Assembly: GCA_024138025.1 (NCBI GenBank)
Contig: JAMXBD010001396.1
Coordinates: forward strand, 248,001-312,000
Direction of reading: 5' to 3'
Origin: Combretum micranthum
Lineage: Eukaryota > Streptophyta > Magnoliopsida > Myrtales > Combretaceae
Length of the DNA stretch: 64,000 nt
A program made the translations under genes and the position numbers. Below, one piece after another: positions 12,480 to 24,961 of this stretch (the stretch's first letter is position 1; the number at the start of each line of letters is the position of its first letter). Under the pieces are notes generated by a model that did no database searches, was not told the DNA's origin, and was given only the letters and a program-made list of their open reading frames with translations.

Positions 12480-14055
12480 GAGGGACTCATCTTAACTGTT
12501 GGTCATCTATCTCATCTAACGGACAACATTGACGGATAGATCTCTATAAATACCCTTAGTCCCCATCTCTTCATCTTAGAAGATGCATCTTCACACCTAA
12601 GTTAGCAATTCTATTTGTGTTTTTAATCTTACCTGTAATTTTTGGAAAGCCGTCATAAAATGGCCTCTGAGCTAAGAATGACACCCATGATTTTTGAGTT
12701 TCAAAGTTTTTTACCAACTCGAGGATACTAAGGGATGGATCATGACCATGATTTGTAAAAATCCTCAAATATGCTTAAAACCACACATGTGATTTTAAGA
12801 TTTTGAAGTTTAAAAACAACCCCAAGGTTAGCAAGGGTAAGATTACGCCTATGATTCTTGGACAATTCTCAAAACAAAGCTTTTCCCTATTAAATCATGC
12901 CTGTGATTCATGAAAACATCTACCTCAGTCGTTAGTAAGGAGTGAATCATGACTGTGATTCATTAAATTTGTCCAACCTGAGCCTACCAAGGCTTGAATC
13001 ACACCCATGATTTACTCCCTCCTAGCTTACACAAACTCCCTTGTTTCTTTTCTTCAAAATTTAACTTCTAAAACACAACATACTTTTTACCAACATTGTT
13101 TTACATCATTTCTCATCATCTAACATCTTACACTCTACATACAAGCCTATATTCATTAATTCTAACATCTATGAACATGTTTTACTTCATATAACATTAG
13201 AAATTCTAATTCTAACAGACATGATCCCATTTAGATTCAACAAGTAACTTCATACATTCATCATTCAACAACCCCATCACCATTTCTACTTAAATCTAAC
13301 ACCAATTCATCATATATAACCAAAAACAAGAATTAAAACAACAAAAAACAATTATAATTAGCTTTTAGGTAACTCAAACAACTTGATCCTCTTCTTCTTC
13401 TTATTCTAGCTTGGTTCATCTTTTTCTATCTCATCTTCTACTTGATTTCTCTTTTATTCCTTCTTGAATTTAAGATTTAGAGAGAAGAATTTGAGATATG
13501 AAAGAGAGAAAGGAAGAGGAAGAAAAGAGAAAGAAAAGAGAGAAAGAGAGAGATGAGAAGGGAAAGGAAAAAGGAGAGGTAGGGGGAAAAATAAAAAGGA
13601 AAGGATAAGATCAAATTAAGATATTTTTAAAATAAGGGTATTAGATTTAGAACTTTCAAGTCAATATTTTTAGTTCTAGGAGTATTTAAAAGATGATTTC
13701 AAAATCATTAAGTTAGAAATTAAGAACTTAAAATAATAACTTAATTTAGGAGTTCATTTTAAATTAAAATGATATTTAATTTGAGTTCGGGTTTAAGAAC
13801 TGATATATTTAGGCAAATAGATGATACAAGGATTAAGGAATTGGAATTTAGGCTAAATTTTAAGGGTTTAGGAATTTTTAAAATATTTTAATAACATGTT
13901 TAAACATTTAGGAATTGAAATCTCAAATTTCAACTTAATTAATTACTAATCAAATTGTGTCAACTTGTCTAATTATTTCCTATAATTCATTTGACTTGTT
14001 TAATCTATCTAAGCTTAATTTATAACTTAGATGAAGGTTTGGGGTATTTTATCAT
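12480..14055. other. Non-LINE segment between endonuclease and RT of the LINE
   Basis: LINE similarity stops near 12475 and resumes near 14060 (QLAKTPKQHVLNSL). The start repeats 65 bp of the LINE: GATGCATCTTCACAYC..TTAACAATT occurs at 12208 and again at 12582. Between 12680 and 13015 a short motif, roughly ATGACC(A/G)TGATT, recurs seven times (see findings). A GA-rich run (13480-13590) and AT-rich DNA follow. I do not recognise the origin of this insertion. Confidence 0.5.
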
Positions 14056-14975
14056 TTATAAAGCAGCTCGAAATGCAGTTAGCCAAAACACCGAAACAAC
14101 ATGTCCTTAATTCCTTGAATTTTCTGAAACAAGAGTTGAATAGTGTTTTGCACGATGAATAGCTGCTATAGGTTGCTAAGTCTAGAAGTAGATGGATCAT
14201 TGATGGGGAGAGAAATACAACTTTCTTTCATACCACAACTTTATCTAGATGAGCTAAACATAGAATTTAGGGCCTGTTTGATAAAGAGAATAACCAGAGA
14301 ATAGAGTTGAAGGATATTGAACATATTATTATGCAATATTATCAGTCATTGTTCTAAACTAGCTTTGATAAGATTCCTTTGGATGACCTTCTTGTGGTTA
14401 GTGGAGTAAGTTTAACAAAATGGCAAAAGAATGATTTTGAGAGGCCTCTAACCTTGAAGGAAGTATGGAATGTTGTTAGAAGTATAGGAAAAAATAAATC
14501 CCTAAGCTGGAATGGCTATAATGTGGCTTTTTTCCATAAATGTTGGGATTGGATTTAGTCTAATACATTTACAATGATAAACAAATCCTGGAATAGGGGA
14601 GAAATTGACGTTGATGTTAACAAGACTCTTCTAGTGCTAATACCAAAAAGGTATGAGCATGTAGGAGATAAGATTTTTGACCAATAAGCCTTTGTACTAC
14701 TATGTACAAAATAATGACTAAGATTTTAGTAAGCAGACTTAGACGTATACCAAATGATCTGATTTACCCCACACAAACAAGTTTTATTCTTGGAAGAGTT
14801 GCATTTGACAATGTTATCATACGCTAAGAAATTATGGCCAAAATGAAAAACAAAAAATGGTAAAAAGGGTTGGATGATATGGAAGCTAGATGTAGAAAAT
14901 CTTATGACAAGTTGGAAAGGGATTTTATTATCAAAATGCTTAAAAGCCTAAATTTTCCCAATAGCTGGATTAAAT

Positions 14976-17169
14976 TGATAATGCAGAGGGCCTAAAGCTA
15001 CTAGCATAGCCTAGTGTATTATATATGCCGTCGGCATAGACCCAAAGCTGCTGGCATAGATTCCAAGGCTGGTAGCATAGTGCAAGCATTTGTTCCACAC
15101 ATTTTTAGTTCGTTTGTATTGTATTTTTCCTTTTTGTTGAGACTATAAACATAACATTTAAGGATTTTGTAAACATAACTCATATTTTGTCTTTTGAAAC
15201 CCTAATTTGAGAATTTCTCTTTGAAAGTTGCAATTCTTTGCAAATTTTGTGTACTATAAATCATCCGGTGAGTTGATATATATCCTTTACGCTTCTACAC
15301 TGCGACAAATTGGTATCAAAGTAGAAAAATTTCCTATTGAGATGTTAGGAGACGGCAATTTAGGAGGCAGTCATGTCTTCAACATTGTTTTAGATGTGGA
15401 AGCCCTGTGACCGAGTCACAGGCTCGAAAGGGCGGTGTTGGATTACGTAGATCAAAGATTTCGGCATTTTAAGCAGTGCTTTGATGACCTGATCAATCGA
15501 TTCGATGCTAACAGGAATAGGAACGGTTATGGGAGATGACCAAGTGTGGAGTATGTGCGTGGCAATCCTATTGTCAGACTTGTTACTACAAATCATAAGT
15601 TATATACTTATGAATATGATTCTGAGGAGGAAGATGAACCATGATGACGAAGCATTGGTGGTAGATCTAAAAGAGGTAAGGCATATGGTAGTGTTAGATA
15701 TCAATATAGAGTAGAGGTCGTAATTTTGATGAATATTATAAAGATAGGAATGAATATGGAAGGAATGATTTCAAGTTAGAGGTAAATATTCCATATTTTA
15801 AACAAGATTTAGGCGTTAAGGATTTTGTTGATTCAATTGCTGATATTAAGCGGTTCTTTGATTATATGGAGGTGCCAGAGGAGAAAAAGGTGAAATTGGT
15901 GGCTTGTAGATTGAAAGGCAGCACTTCTTCTTAGTGGGAGAGGTCACAAAAAAAGTTAAGTCGTAAAGGAAAAACACCTGTTAGAACGTGGTTTAGGATG
16001 AAGCTATTATTGGAAGATGAATTTCTTCCTCTTAATTATGAGGAAATCAAGGTTCAATAAGACCACCGATATCATCAAGAAAAGAAATTGATACGTGAAT
16101 ATAACGAAGAGTTTATGACGTTGGTGCAAAATAATGATTTAAAAAGGAAGAAGTTCCTACTTCAAAAGAGAATGTAAAAGTACATATTGAAGAGACTTAA
16201 AGAGACTTCATCCAAATTTTCAAAAACCATCCCTCCTAAAGTAGAAGAAAAACTTGTGGATGAGAAGATTGAACATCCATTCGTTATTTCCACTAAACTT
16301 GATAAAAAGGATTTGTTCTTGATGTACCGCCTGAAATTGTCACAAGAGATATTGAGACTCTTCAAGTCGTTGAAAGTAAACTTGGAAACATCGGTGCAAG
16401 AGGAGAAACAAAAGTGAAAGTAGTTGTAAAAGAAGCAAAGGAGAAGCCAGAAAGTAAATAAGTTGAAACTGAAAAGCAAGAAGAAAATAGATGAAGAAGA
16501 GAAGGCCAATCTTCTAGTAACTTTAAATGTTGAGGTTATAGGGTCAAGCAAGTGAAAGAATTGTATGAAGCTTATGCTGGTTTCAAAGAGATTTGAGCTG
16601 ATATATTTTCTTTCTACTAAGACAATATATCTTTATATCCAGAAGAGAAATCAAGATCAATTCTTCTTAAGTGGGAGAGAATGATGCAGAAAACATAGTA
16701 GACACATATTTGAACAAGAGGAGTTGTTCGAGAAGGAGAGAAAGAAGCAACACTAGGCCGCCTATACGCTGTTGGCCTTGGAAGAAACACCGCTGGCGTT
16801 AGAAGATACATCGCCAACATTGCAAACAGCTTACATTGCTCATAGTTTCATCTTTTGAATTTTTAAACCGTCAGCATTAATTATAGGCTGTCAGCTTTTA
16901 TTACCAGCCTACTTTATCAACTTATGTTACATGATTTATTTATATTTATTATTTGTCTTTATTGTATTTATTATTTTTCTTTTTAAGGTTTTAATGTAAT
17001 AGTATAAATAAGCCTCTAGACTATTCTTTGTAAACATAATATTTTATATACTTTTGAAACTCTAATTTGAGAAAGTTTTTCTTTGTGAGATTGCAACTTT
17101 TGCAATTCTTGTGTGTTAAAGATCATTCGGTGAGTGATCTTGTTTTATCCATTCTTACTCGTTGCATCA
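14976..17169 (+). mobile_element. Deleted Ty3/gypsy LTR retrotransposon nested in the LINE RT
   Basis: This splits the LINE between KLIMQ (14985) and ISSYLSVV (17172). Two related LTRs are seen: 5' about 14976-15307 and 3' 16682-17169. The 3' LTR starts TGATGCAG and ends TTGCATCA. Both share TTTGTAAACATAA, GAAACYCTAATTTGAGAA and ATCATYCGGTGAG. A Met-type primer-binding site (TTGGTATCAAAGTAG) begins at 15311. Between the LTRs are a gag remnant and a fragment resembling the pol end (LYPEEKSRSILLKWE, about 16625-16675); the rest is deleted. The 5' LTR is about 150 bp shorter and has three GCYGNYGGCATAG phrases. The TSD is unclear because LINE and LTR-end sequences resemble each other. Confidence 0.72.
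15778..16160 (+). pseudogene. Ty3/gypsy gag remnant
   Basis: The + strand translation gives VNIPYFKQDLGVKDFVDSIA, KRFFDYMEVPEEKKVKLVA, then, after a stop at the expected W, KTPVRTWFRMKLLLEDEFLP and REYNEEFMTLVQNND. These are the conserved blocks of the retrotransposon gag domain in plant gypsy elements. Stop codons at about 15933 and 16060 interrupt it. The leader from 15340 contains other short frames of no clear meaning. Confidence 0.75.
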
Positions 17170-19605
17170 ACATATCTCCTCTTACCTAAGTGTAGTTACG
17201 ATTGTACCGATTATCAATAGGGTGATGATAGATTTTTTTTTTCTACATCAAGAGGCTTAAGGCAAGGTGATCCGATTTCACCCTATTTGTTTATCATTGC
17301 TTTAGAATGGTTCAGTTGATATATCCAAAACTTGATAGAGTTGGGTTAGTGGGTACCTTAAATTTCGTAGCTCTACATTGAATTTATCTCATCCATTCTT
17401 TGCGGGTGACATAATCCTGATGGGTGAAGCTTATGTGGAAAACGCCTTTGTAATGTGGGAGACTATGAAGGGATAAACTTGGCAAAATCAAGAATAATTT
17501 TTTTTCTAAAAATATTAGTTCTATTATGAAGTAGAAAATATTTGATATTGTGGGCTTAAAAGAGGGGAACGAGATTGTTCAATACCTTGGGTTCCAATTA
17601 TAGAGACTGGGAATATTAGAACACATGAACTAAATTTCCTTGTGGATAAAATAAGGAGGAAATTAACAAGATGGAAAATGCAGTTACTTAGCTCAGGTGG
17701 CCAAAAAGTAGTTTTAGATTATGTTGTTCACGACATTCTAGGCTATTATTTTCAAGCTTCTATACTTCCTAGTGCTACAACAGATAGGATTGAAAGAATT
17801 ATGCAACGTTTCCTATGAGGATTTGGTGAAAAGAATAAGGGATCATACATCATTAGATGGAAGAAGGTTAAACTTCCAAAACTCAAGGTAGGTTTAGGCA
17901 TATGGGATGTTCGAATGCAGAATAAAGCAGCAGTAATAAAGCTATCGTGGAAATAGAGAAAACAACAAGGTTTGTGGACAAGGTTAATTGGACATAGCTC
18001 AACAAGGCAGATTTTGGGAGGACTAGAGGTGTGCTAAGGTCTCCAAAATGATCCTCAAATATAATGATGAGATTGACAATTGGTGTTGTTGACAACAACA
18101 AAATGGGAAGAATATTAAATTTTAGGAGTATAAGTGGAATTGTGGGATTAGTCCAGCTTCCATTAGTTATGGACCTCATTCTTTAAAAAAAAAGTCAAGT
18201 TTCAATAGTGGATGCTTGGATTATTCAAATGTTTGGAATGAAAATCTACTCAAATATCCTCTGGATTAGGATATATGCAACCAACCATCAACCATTTGTC
18301 TTTTGCAGGAGGATGTTGAGGGTATTTTAGTGTGAAGGTTGGAAATAGATGGGAACTTTTCAATCAAATTAACCTACCTCAAGTTAGTAGAGGAAGGTTT
18401 AGTTTACAGGGAGAAGTAAAAGAATTTGGGTTGGATCTAGAATTTAAAAGGGCAACCAAAGATGCAATTGTTTATCTGGAGATGTATGTGGAATAGATTA
18501 CCTACAAGAGATAATCTATTAAAAAGAGGAATGAATACCCGGGTTGGATGTGTTTTCTGTGATAGGGAAGAAACTTTATTCCATTTATTGTGTGAATGAC
18601 TTGAAATTAAAAGAGGATGGAAAGCTCTTAATTTGGTGGATTATGACTCATGGCTCTTTACAACTAGGGGATTGGTTGAGAGCAAAGCTTTAGTGGAATA
18701 ACATACTAAGAAATAGTACTTTATATCCTAAACAGATTAGTTGCCTTTTGTAATATGGTCCTTATGGCGTGAAAGAAATAAGCATATCTTCAAAGGAAAG
18801 AAGGACCATGTTTGGATGTTGAAGGCAAGAGCCACAACAAACGAATATTGGAGCCATTTTATAAAGCAAAATAAAAATGGAACATAACCCCTTGGTAGAA
18901 GATGGCTTACCTAGTAAGGTTGATTGCTGTAAAATAATATATGATGCAACCTTTAAAGGAACACACTGTAGAGCTACTACAATAGGTATATGTAAGGATC
19001 AAAATGTCAAATGTATTAGTGGTTTCATTAGAAGTGTATCAACTGAATCTCCACTTTTAGCCGAATTATGGGATATATTGAAGCATGATGTGGCTAGAGC
19101 AACAAAACATTAAAGAAGCAATTATTGAAAGTGATTCAAAAGAGGCTATTGATCGGATACCGTGCAAAAATAGGGATACTTTGTATGCTCCTGACATTAT
19201 TCTTTCTTGTAGGTGCATGTTGTAGACAATGCAAAGGAAAATATGAAGATATCTTTGATGAGGACTAGCCGTGAATCTGTCTGGGAGGCACATGATTTGG
19301 CTCAGGTTGGCCATAAAAACAATTTTGAGAGATGTTTCTTTGATAAACCTGATGTGCTCCTTGATTTATGTTCTTCTCGTGTTCGTGATGTTTTCCTAAA
19401 GCCTTCAGATGAAGGCATTTTATCTAGTCTGGCGAAACCTCTTGCTGCTTCAGTTGCTGTTCCATATATCTATGGGGGGATGCTTTTCAATTTTCTACAA
19501 TCGATGTTGGCTAATCTTTTTTTGTCTTTGTGGAGCCTATCCTGGTTTCTATGGTGTTGGCTGTGTTAATGCATCTTTTATCTACCAAAAAAAAAAAAAA
19601 AAAAA

Positions 19606-22600
19606 TGGAATTATATATTACTAGTTATAACCTTAGAATGTGAAGAATTTTAAAGAATATATAAATTTATAGTATATATTGTAATTTATACAACTATTTA
19701 AATCTCAGTAGGATTTTGATAAAGTTAAATCAAATATGGAAAGTTAATAACAAAGGGATACAATAGCAAAAAAACTTTTGCAATAATATATTATGATATA
19801 ATACATTATAGATTATTATAATAAATCATATACATTGCAATAATAAGGAACTTCTACGGTCTCATCACGAGACTATGCCACTTGTAATATTACCTTTAAA
19901 TTGATTATAAAAATTAGTATAAATAATATTAATGGTTTCAATCATGGTTGTGATAAATCTGAATTGTTCTAAGATGCGACGGGACTGTTTTGTTATGATC
20001 ACCACACGACCATAATTTTTTTATAGTTATATTATTCACCAATTTTATTTTATATCAGAAGTTAAACAATGAAATGGCTAAAATGATACGTCTATTTATG
20101 AAACATAATAAACTATATAAAAAATGTATGATATGAACGGGTAGCACTAAAAAGATATATAAAAGGTAAAAGGTACAAATATAAAAAGATAATATTTTAT
20201 GAATCGTGACAATATAAAAAATATATAATATGAACATCTACAAAATAAAAAACGCTTCCAATGTTAATATATCAAATATCTATTGCATGAATTATGTCCT
20301 TCAGTCTTAAAAATAAATTAAAAAAAAAAAGATTGGTCGCCTTAAATCTTATCCCTTCCATAGCTTAGTTGTCCCTTTTTTTTTCTTTTTGGCATGCATA
20401 GCTTAGTTGTCTAAACTATAACTTTTGGTGGTGAATTTGTTATGATGAAAATAATAATGTCATGAATATTTTATTATTTTAATATTGCCAAAATATTAAT
20501 AATAAGAAATTATGTTTCTCATAAAATTAAATATTATAATGAAATAATTTGCTATGAATAAATGATTTTCCCTTTAAGAGATTCTTCACCACTCATTTTT
20601 TTTCCATGATTTTTCAATCATAAATTTGAAATGATTATGCTCTCTTGAGATATCATAAATTATTGTTTGTTGACTCTTTTACAACATAATTGGTCTATCA
20701 GCTCCCTAACTCTCTTTTAACAGCCCACCATTTCAGCTCGTAAAAAATATTCTAATTTAAATTTTTTAACATCCTTTTGGAACATAATTTCTATTTAATG
20801 AATCCTTTTAGCACGCATGTATTATATATAGCGAAACTATTAGATTTGGTTACTTTAATTTATTATTTAGATATTGATTTTTTTTATTAGAGAAAATATG
20901 AAATGCTATTGTAGGCTTGAAGTATCTTATTCTTCTTATTCATAAAAAGTGTTTTAAAAAATATACAAACCTAAAATAACAAATATAAATCATCACAATT
21001 GATAAAATAACATTACTTTTAATGACAAATTTATTTTGTGAAAATAGATGGTATTTGTTATGACAAAATTATTTGTAAAAATATCATATATTATTACAGT
21101 AGTGATAATTAAACTTAGTGACAAAATATTTTTGTTATGACAAAATTATTTGTAAAAATATCATATATTATTACAGTAGTGATAATTAAACTTAGTGACA
21201 AAATATTTTTGTCACAATATGTCTTTTATACTTAAAAAAATTAAAACAAAAGATTATGATAAAACCCTTTTGTCATTGAATTTCGGTAAGCTTCATATGT
21301 TATGACAAATATTTTGATAACTATTGTTTTTTTGTCATGAGTTTACTATTTTCTTAGTTTTGAAATGATAAATTCTCATTTTGTCATTATAAAAGTATTA
21401 TTTGTAACAAAATTCTAATTGTTAGAAATAATTTGTCACAATATAATAAATTTCCTTCAGTGCAAAAATATATGGGTTTGGTTTGGTTAAAAATTGAACA
21501 AGATCATAATGATGTCTATCATAGTGTATTTTGTCCCTTATAGGTTTTATAAAGTATATAATAAAGTGAAAATATAAGGTATCACACGGTAGCTTTTAAT
21601 TGTGAAGTATTATTTTTTCGCCCATTTTATATTCAGTCACCCTATGTGTTCGACATGCTTAACTATAAAGCAAATATGGCACTTTAAGGGGGTTAAAAAA
21701 AAAGTAAATACTGTACAACTTTTAACAATCCACTTGCTTGGAGAAAAAAAAAAATAGAAAAGTTTCCCAGTGTACTCCCTAATTTAAATTAAAATGACAA
21801 AATGAACTATACAGCATCAAGGTATTCCATGGACACGACACTCTCACAAGTTATATCCAAGTGGCATGTTTCTATTCGCTGTACAAATTTTCTGGTAGAC
21901 TTGTCACGAGACTAACGGTCCTCATTAAACTTCACTACGAAACAAATGCGACAAAATAGAAGCCTTCCAAAAATCATCCTAAATATCTCGAGTTTCTATT
22001 GCAACGTTGGAGTTGGCCATAATTCACTGAAAGCCCGAATCAAAAACTTCATGAAAGCCATATGATGGGACTCCCTTAGGATCCACTCAAACCAGTGGCT
22101 TAAATTGTTCTATTCAAGTTAAACCCATGTGCCCCAGTTGTATAATAAATTATGGCTGAGAAGGTTTCATGATTTTTTTAATTGTCTGCTGACAGTGTGT
22201 GACCACAATAGGTGGATGGCGGCGGATACAACGCATGTTACATTTGACAAAAACTAATAAATTAAATTTGCATTTTAATATATTATAAAAATATCATAAA
22301 CATACTTTTTAACTTTTGCGTAACTTTCTGAACTCTCAAATGAGAAGTAACGTCCTGTGCTTTCAATTTTATCCATCCAATAATTTTTTGAAATTGCACA
22401 TTCATATCTATAATATTGTTAAAATTAAAAAAAAAAAAAAGAAAATGCTATTTATAACTTTTATGATGATTTTAAATATGAGTAATAATTAATAGTTATG
22501 CATATAATTTCATATGTTATGGATGGTAAAATTATGTTCCAAAAGGTTTTGTTTTTAATATGTTTTAAAGGTTTAAGAATCTATACAAGCATAACCAATA

Positions 22601-22620
22601 ATTTATGAGTGGTATTTATT
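19606..22620. other. AT-rich intergenic DNA with CACTA-like subterminal repeats
   Basis: No gene was recognised. Between about 20980 and 21460 the phrase TGACAAAA and its complement recur many times, and GTGACAAAATATTTTTGTCAC forms a hairpin. The right end reads, in reverse, CACTGAAGGAAATTTATTAT. This resembles the subterminal structure of CACTA (En/Spm) elements, but I could not find a matching left terminus. It contains the 77-bp duplication listed next. Confidence 0.45.
21054..21207. repeat. Perfect 77-bp tandem duplication
   Basis: Positions 21054-21130 and 21131-21207 are the same sequence (starting TTTGTTATGACAAAATTATT). I see no difference between the two copies, so the duplication is recent or reflects an assembly artefact. 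It lies inside the CACTA-like TGACAAAA block. Confidence 0.9.
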
Positions 22621-22630
22621 CTTATACTTA

Positions 22631-23800
22631 TATATTATATATATAATTAGATTTAATCCATATATTTAAAAGCATGCTTTAAGTTTATCATATTAATAAA
22701 AGAATTGCAGGATGAAACATGAGTCTACTATTTTTAAAAAAAAATATAAGTACAAATTGTACAAAATATTATAATTACCATCGCTATGTCTCATATTGGA
22801 GTAAAGATACCCTAATTTCTACATGTGTCGATATATAAGAGGTGAATATAGCTCACCCGCTCAAAGTTATATAAACCAATGTATCGCACATTAGGTGAGT
22901 CATAAAAATTTGATCGTGTATCGCACATTGAACGAGTGATACATGTAAATTATATGTGTATTTCTTGTTGGACATGCGATATAAGTCTAAAATGTATCGC
23001 ATGTACACATTATGATTATACTTATATATTACATATATAATTAGATTTAATTCATATATTTAAAAAACATACCTTAAGTTTATTATATTGATAAAAGAAT
23101 TACAGGCCGAAATGCGTATCTACCATTGTTTCCAAAAAAAATTATACAATACAAATTGTACACAAATAAGTATTAAATCAGCATTGCTATGTTCCATGTT
23201 GGAGTAAAGATATCCTAATTTCTACATGTGTTGCATATATAAGAGGCGATGTTGTGGCTACCCGCTTAAAGTTATACAAGCCAATGTATCACATATTAGG
23301 TGAGTCATACAAGTTTGATCACACACTCAACGAGTGATACATATAAATTATATGTGTATTACTCGTTGGACATGTGATACAAGTCCAAAATGTATCGCAC
23401 GTACACACTATGATTATATATATGTAATTAGATTTAATCCATACATTTAAAAACATACTTTAAGTTTATTATATTAATAAAATAATTGCAGGCGAAACAC
23501 GTGTCTACTATTGTTTAAAAAAATTGTACAAATACAAATTGTACAAAAAGTAAATATTAAGTTAGCATTGCTATGTCCCACATTGGAGTAGAAATACCCT
23601 AATTTCTATATGTGTCATATATATAAGAGGTGATATAGCGGCTCACCTGCTCAAAGTTATATAAGCTAATGTATCGCACATTAGGTGAGTCATACAAGTT
23701 TGATCGTGTATCGCACATTCAACGAGTGATGTATGTATAATTAAATGTATATTGCTTGTTGGACATGCGATACAAGTCCAAAATGTATCGCATGTACACA
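22631..23800. repeat. Three tandem copies of an approximately 390-bp unit upstream of SS3
   Basis: Copies start near 22631, 23021 and 23413; each begins with an AT-rich TATAATTAGATTTAATYCATA block. Every copy contains GGAGTA..ATA.CCTAATTTCTA, then TATATAAGAGG, then TGTATCGCACATTAGGTGAGTCAT, and ends with an inverted repeat (ACATGCGATACA...TGTATCGCATGT, 12-bp stem, perfect in copy 3 at about 23763-23797). The copies have diverged by scattered substitutions. The array ends about 1.2 kb before the SS3 start codon. No coding potential was seen. Confidence 0.85.
23575..23627 (+). promoter_or_regulatory. USE-like plus TATA element with snRNA-promoter spacing
   Basis: GTCCCACATTG at 23575-23585 is one base from the plant snRNA upstream sequence element (RTCCCACATCG). 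A TATA box (TATATATAAG) begins at 23618, 32 bases after it. The plant Pol II-type snRNA gene arrangement is a USE followed by TATA after 33-34 bases. The sequence downstream does not resemble U1, U2, U4 or U5. Copies 1 and 2 of the 390-bp unit keep the TATA part (TATATAAGAGG) but have a degraded USE. Similar modules occur in plant repeats, so function is uncertain. Confidence 0.4.
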
Positions 23801-23929
23801 TGCAATTTTAAAAAAAATTGTATCGCACTCTGAAGATGTGATACATCAACACTATTCTTGTAATTTTTTTAATAATTTGTTGATTTTGTGGAATTTTTTT
23901 TAATGTCTATTTTAGATGTAATATTCTCA

Positions 23930-24100
23930 TATTTGCAGAAAAACCATTTTATGTACAAAATGTTTTTATTGTAATTTAGTAGCATCTCCTTGATCTCTCA
24001 AGTGAGAGGTTCTAAGTTCGAATCCTTTTGTTATAATGGCAAAAAAAAAAAAAAAAGCATATAAATACACACACACACACACACATCATCTGCTTATATA

Positions 24101-24131
<31 letters not shown>

Positions 24132-24607
24132 CATGAAGACTTTTTTCTGCTTAATTCGACTAATTTATAGACTTAAATCCAAATTTAGATTGAGATTAAA
24201 TTACATTATTATTTTAATCGAGAAAAAAAATATTTTTTATATAAAATTTAACTTCAACAAATTCAATTAAGCTAAGTTCATATTTGCAGAAAAAGCCATT
24301 TTACGTACAAAATGTTCTTATTGTAATCTAATGGCATTTTCTTGATCTCTTAAGTGAGAGATTCTAAGTTTGAATCCTCCCGTTATAATGGAAAAAAAAT
24401 ACATATAAATATATATACACACATATTCATCTGCTTATATACTATATATATATATATATGAAGACTTTTTTCTGCTTAATTCGACTAATTTATAGACTTT
24501 AATCCAAATTTAGATTGAGATTAAATTGCATTGTTAATTTAATCGAGAAAAAATATTTTTTTTATAAAAAAATTTAACTTCAACAAGTTCAATTAAGTTA
24601 AGTTCAA
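23930..24607. repeat. Approximately 350-bp tandem duplication in the SS3 upstream region
   Basis: Copy A is about 23930-24279 and copy B about 24280-24607; both run from ATATTTGCAGAAAAA to ATTCAATTAAG. Each carries a tRNA T-arm-like block (GTGAGAGGTTCTAAGTTCGA in copy A) with TTATAATGG and an A run, then CA/TA dinucleotide runs (24069-24130, 24410-24458), then GAAGACTTTTTTCTGCTTAA. The tRNA-like part suggests a SINE-derived core. Copy B ends about 350 bp before the SS3 start codon. Confidence 0.82.
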
Positions 24608-24961
24608 ATTTGTAAATATTACTGTTAAAGTTTCTAGACCTTGTCAAAAATTTAGATCGATTTGAAACTTCATACTATATTATCTCAACCGCCAATTCAA
24701 TCATACACACCATGCATTATTACTTTTTCTAATAGATAACTATTCCCTTCTTTTTTTAAGATTTTTATTTCATACCCATTAAACTTCTTATCAATGTGCA
24801 CCTATCTATAGAGAGAGAGAATGTGCACAGACAGTCACTGAGATTTTTATTGTTGTACAGACTTGAGAGATTTATAGGGAAACACAAACATTCTTGTTTC
24901 AGTCCTTGAGAATACCTAGTACTTGTGTTTGAGTTGTCCTCTTTTTTTTTTTCTGAATGAA

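Larger units (their letters stand above)
12088..19605 (+). pseudogene. Degenerate plant LINE (endonuclease, RT, RNase H), poly(A)-ended
   Basis: Fragments in several + frames follow plant LINE ORF2 order. The endonuclease gives KPDMMVFIETRMNERE (about 12120-12175) and EPWAIMGDSNEI (12340-12375). The spacer before RT gives ERNTTFFHTTTLSR (about 14210) and SIGKNKSLSWNGYN (about 14480). RT gives PTQTSFILGRVAFDNVII (about 14770), KLERDFIIKMLKSLNFPNSW (about 14910-14970) and SRGLRQGDPISPYLFIIALE (about 17250-17310). The RNase H-like end gives IIYDATFKGTH and STESPLLAELWDI (18930-19080). A 19-A tail at about 19587-19605 ends the element. It is 5'-truncated within the endonuclease, carries many stops, and is interrupted at 12480-14055 and 14976-17169. 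Confidence 0.85.

Noticed and set aside
12210..12490. Independent gene at the LINE endonuclease
   Set aside because: The + frame is endonuclease sequence (EPWAIMGDSNEI) of a broken LINE and the minus frame is its shadow.
16162..16551. 129-codon minus-strand open frame
   Set aside because: It is the antisense of the gypsy internal region and is rich in F/L/S, as expected from reversed AAG/GAA-rich sequence.
22631..23800. CRISPR-like array
   Set aside because: Units are 390 bp, diverged and in a plant nuclear context; there are no short uniform repeats with unique spacers.
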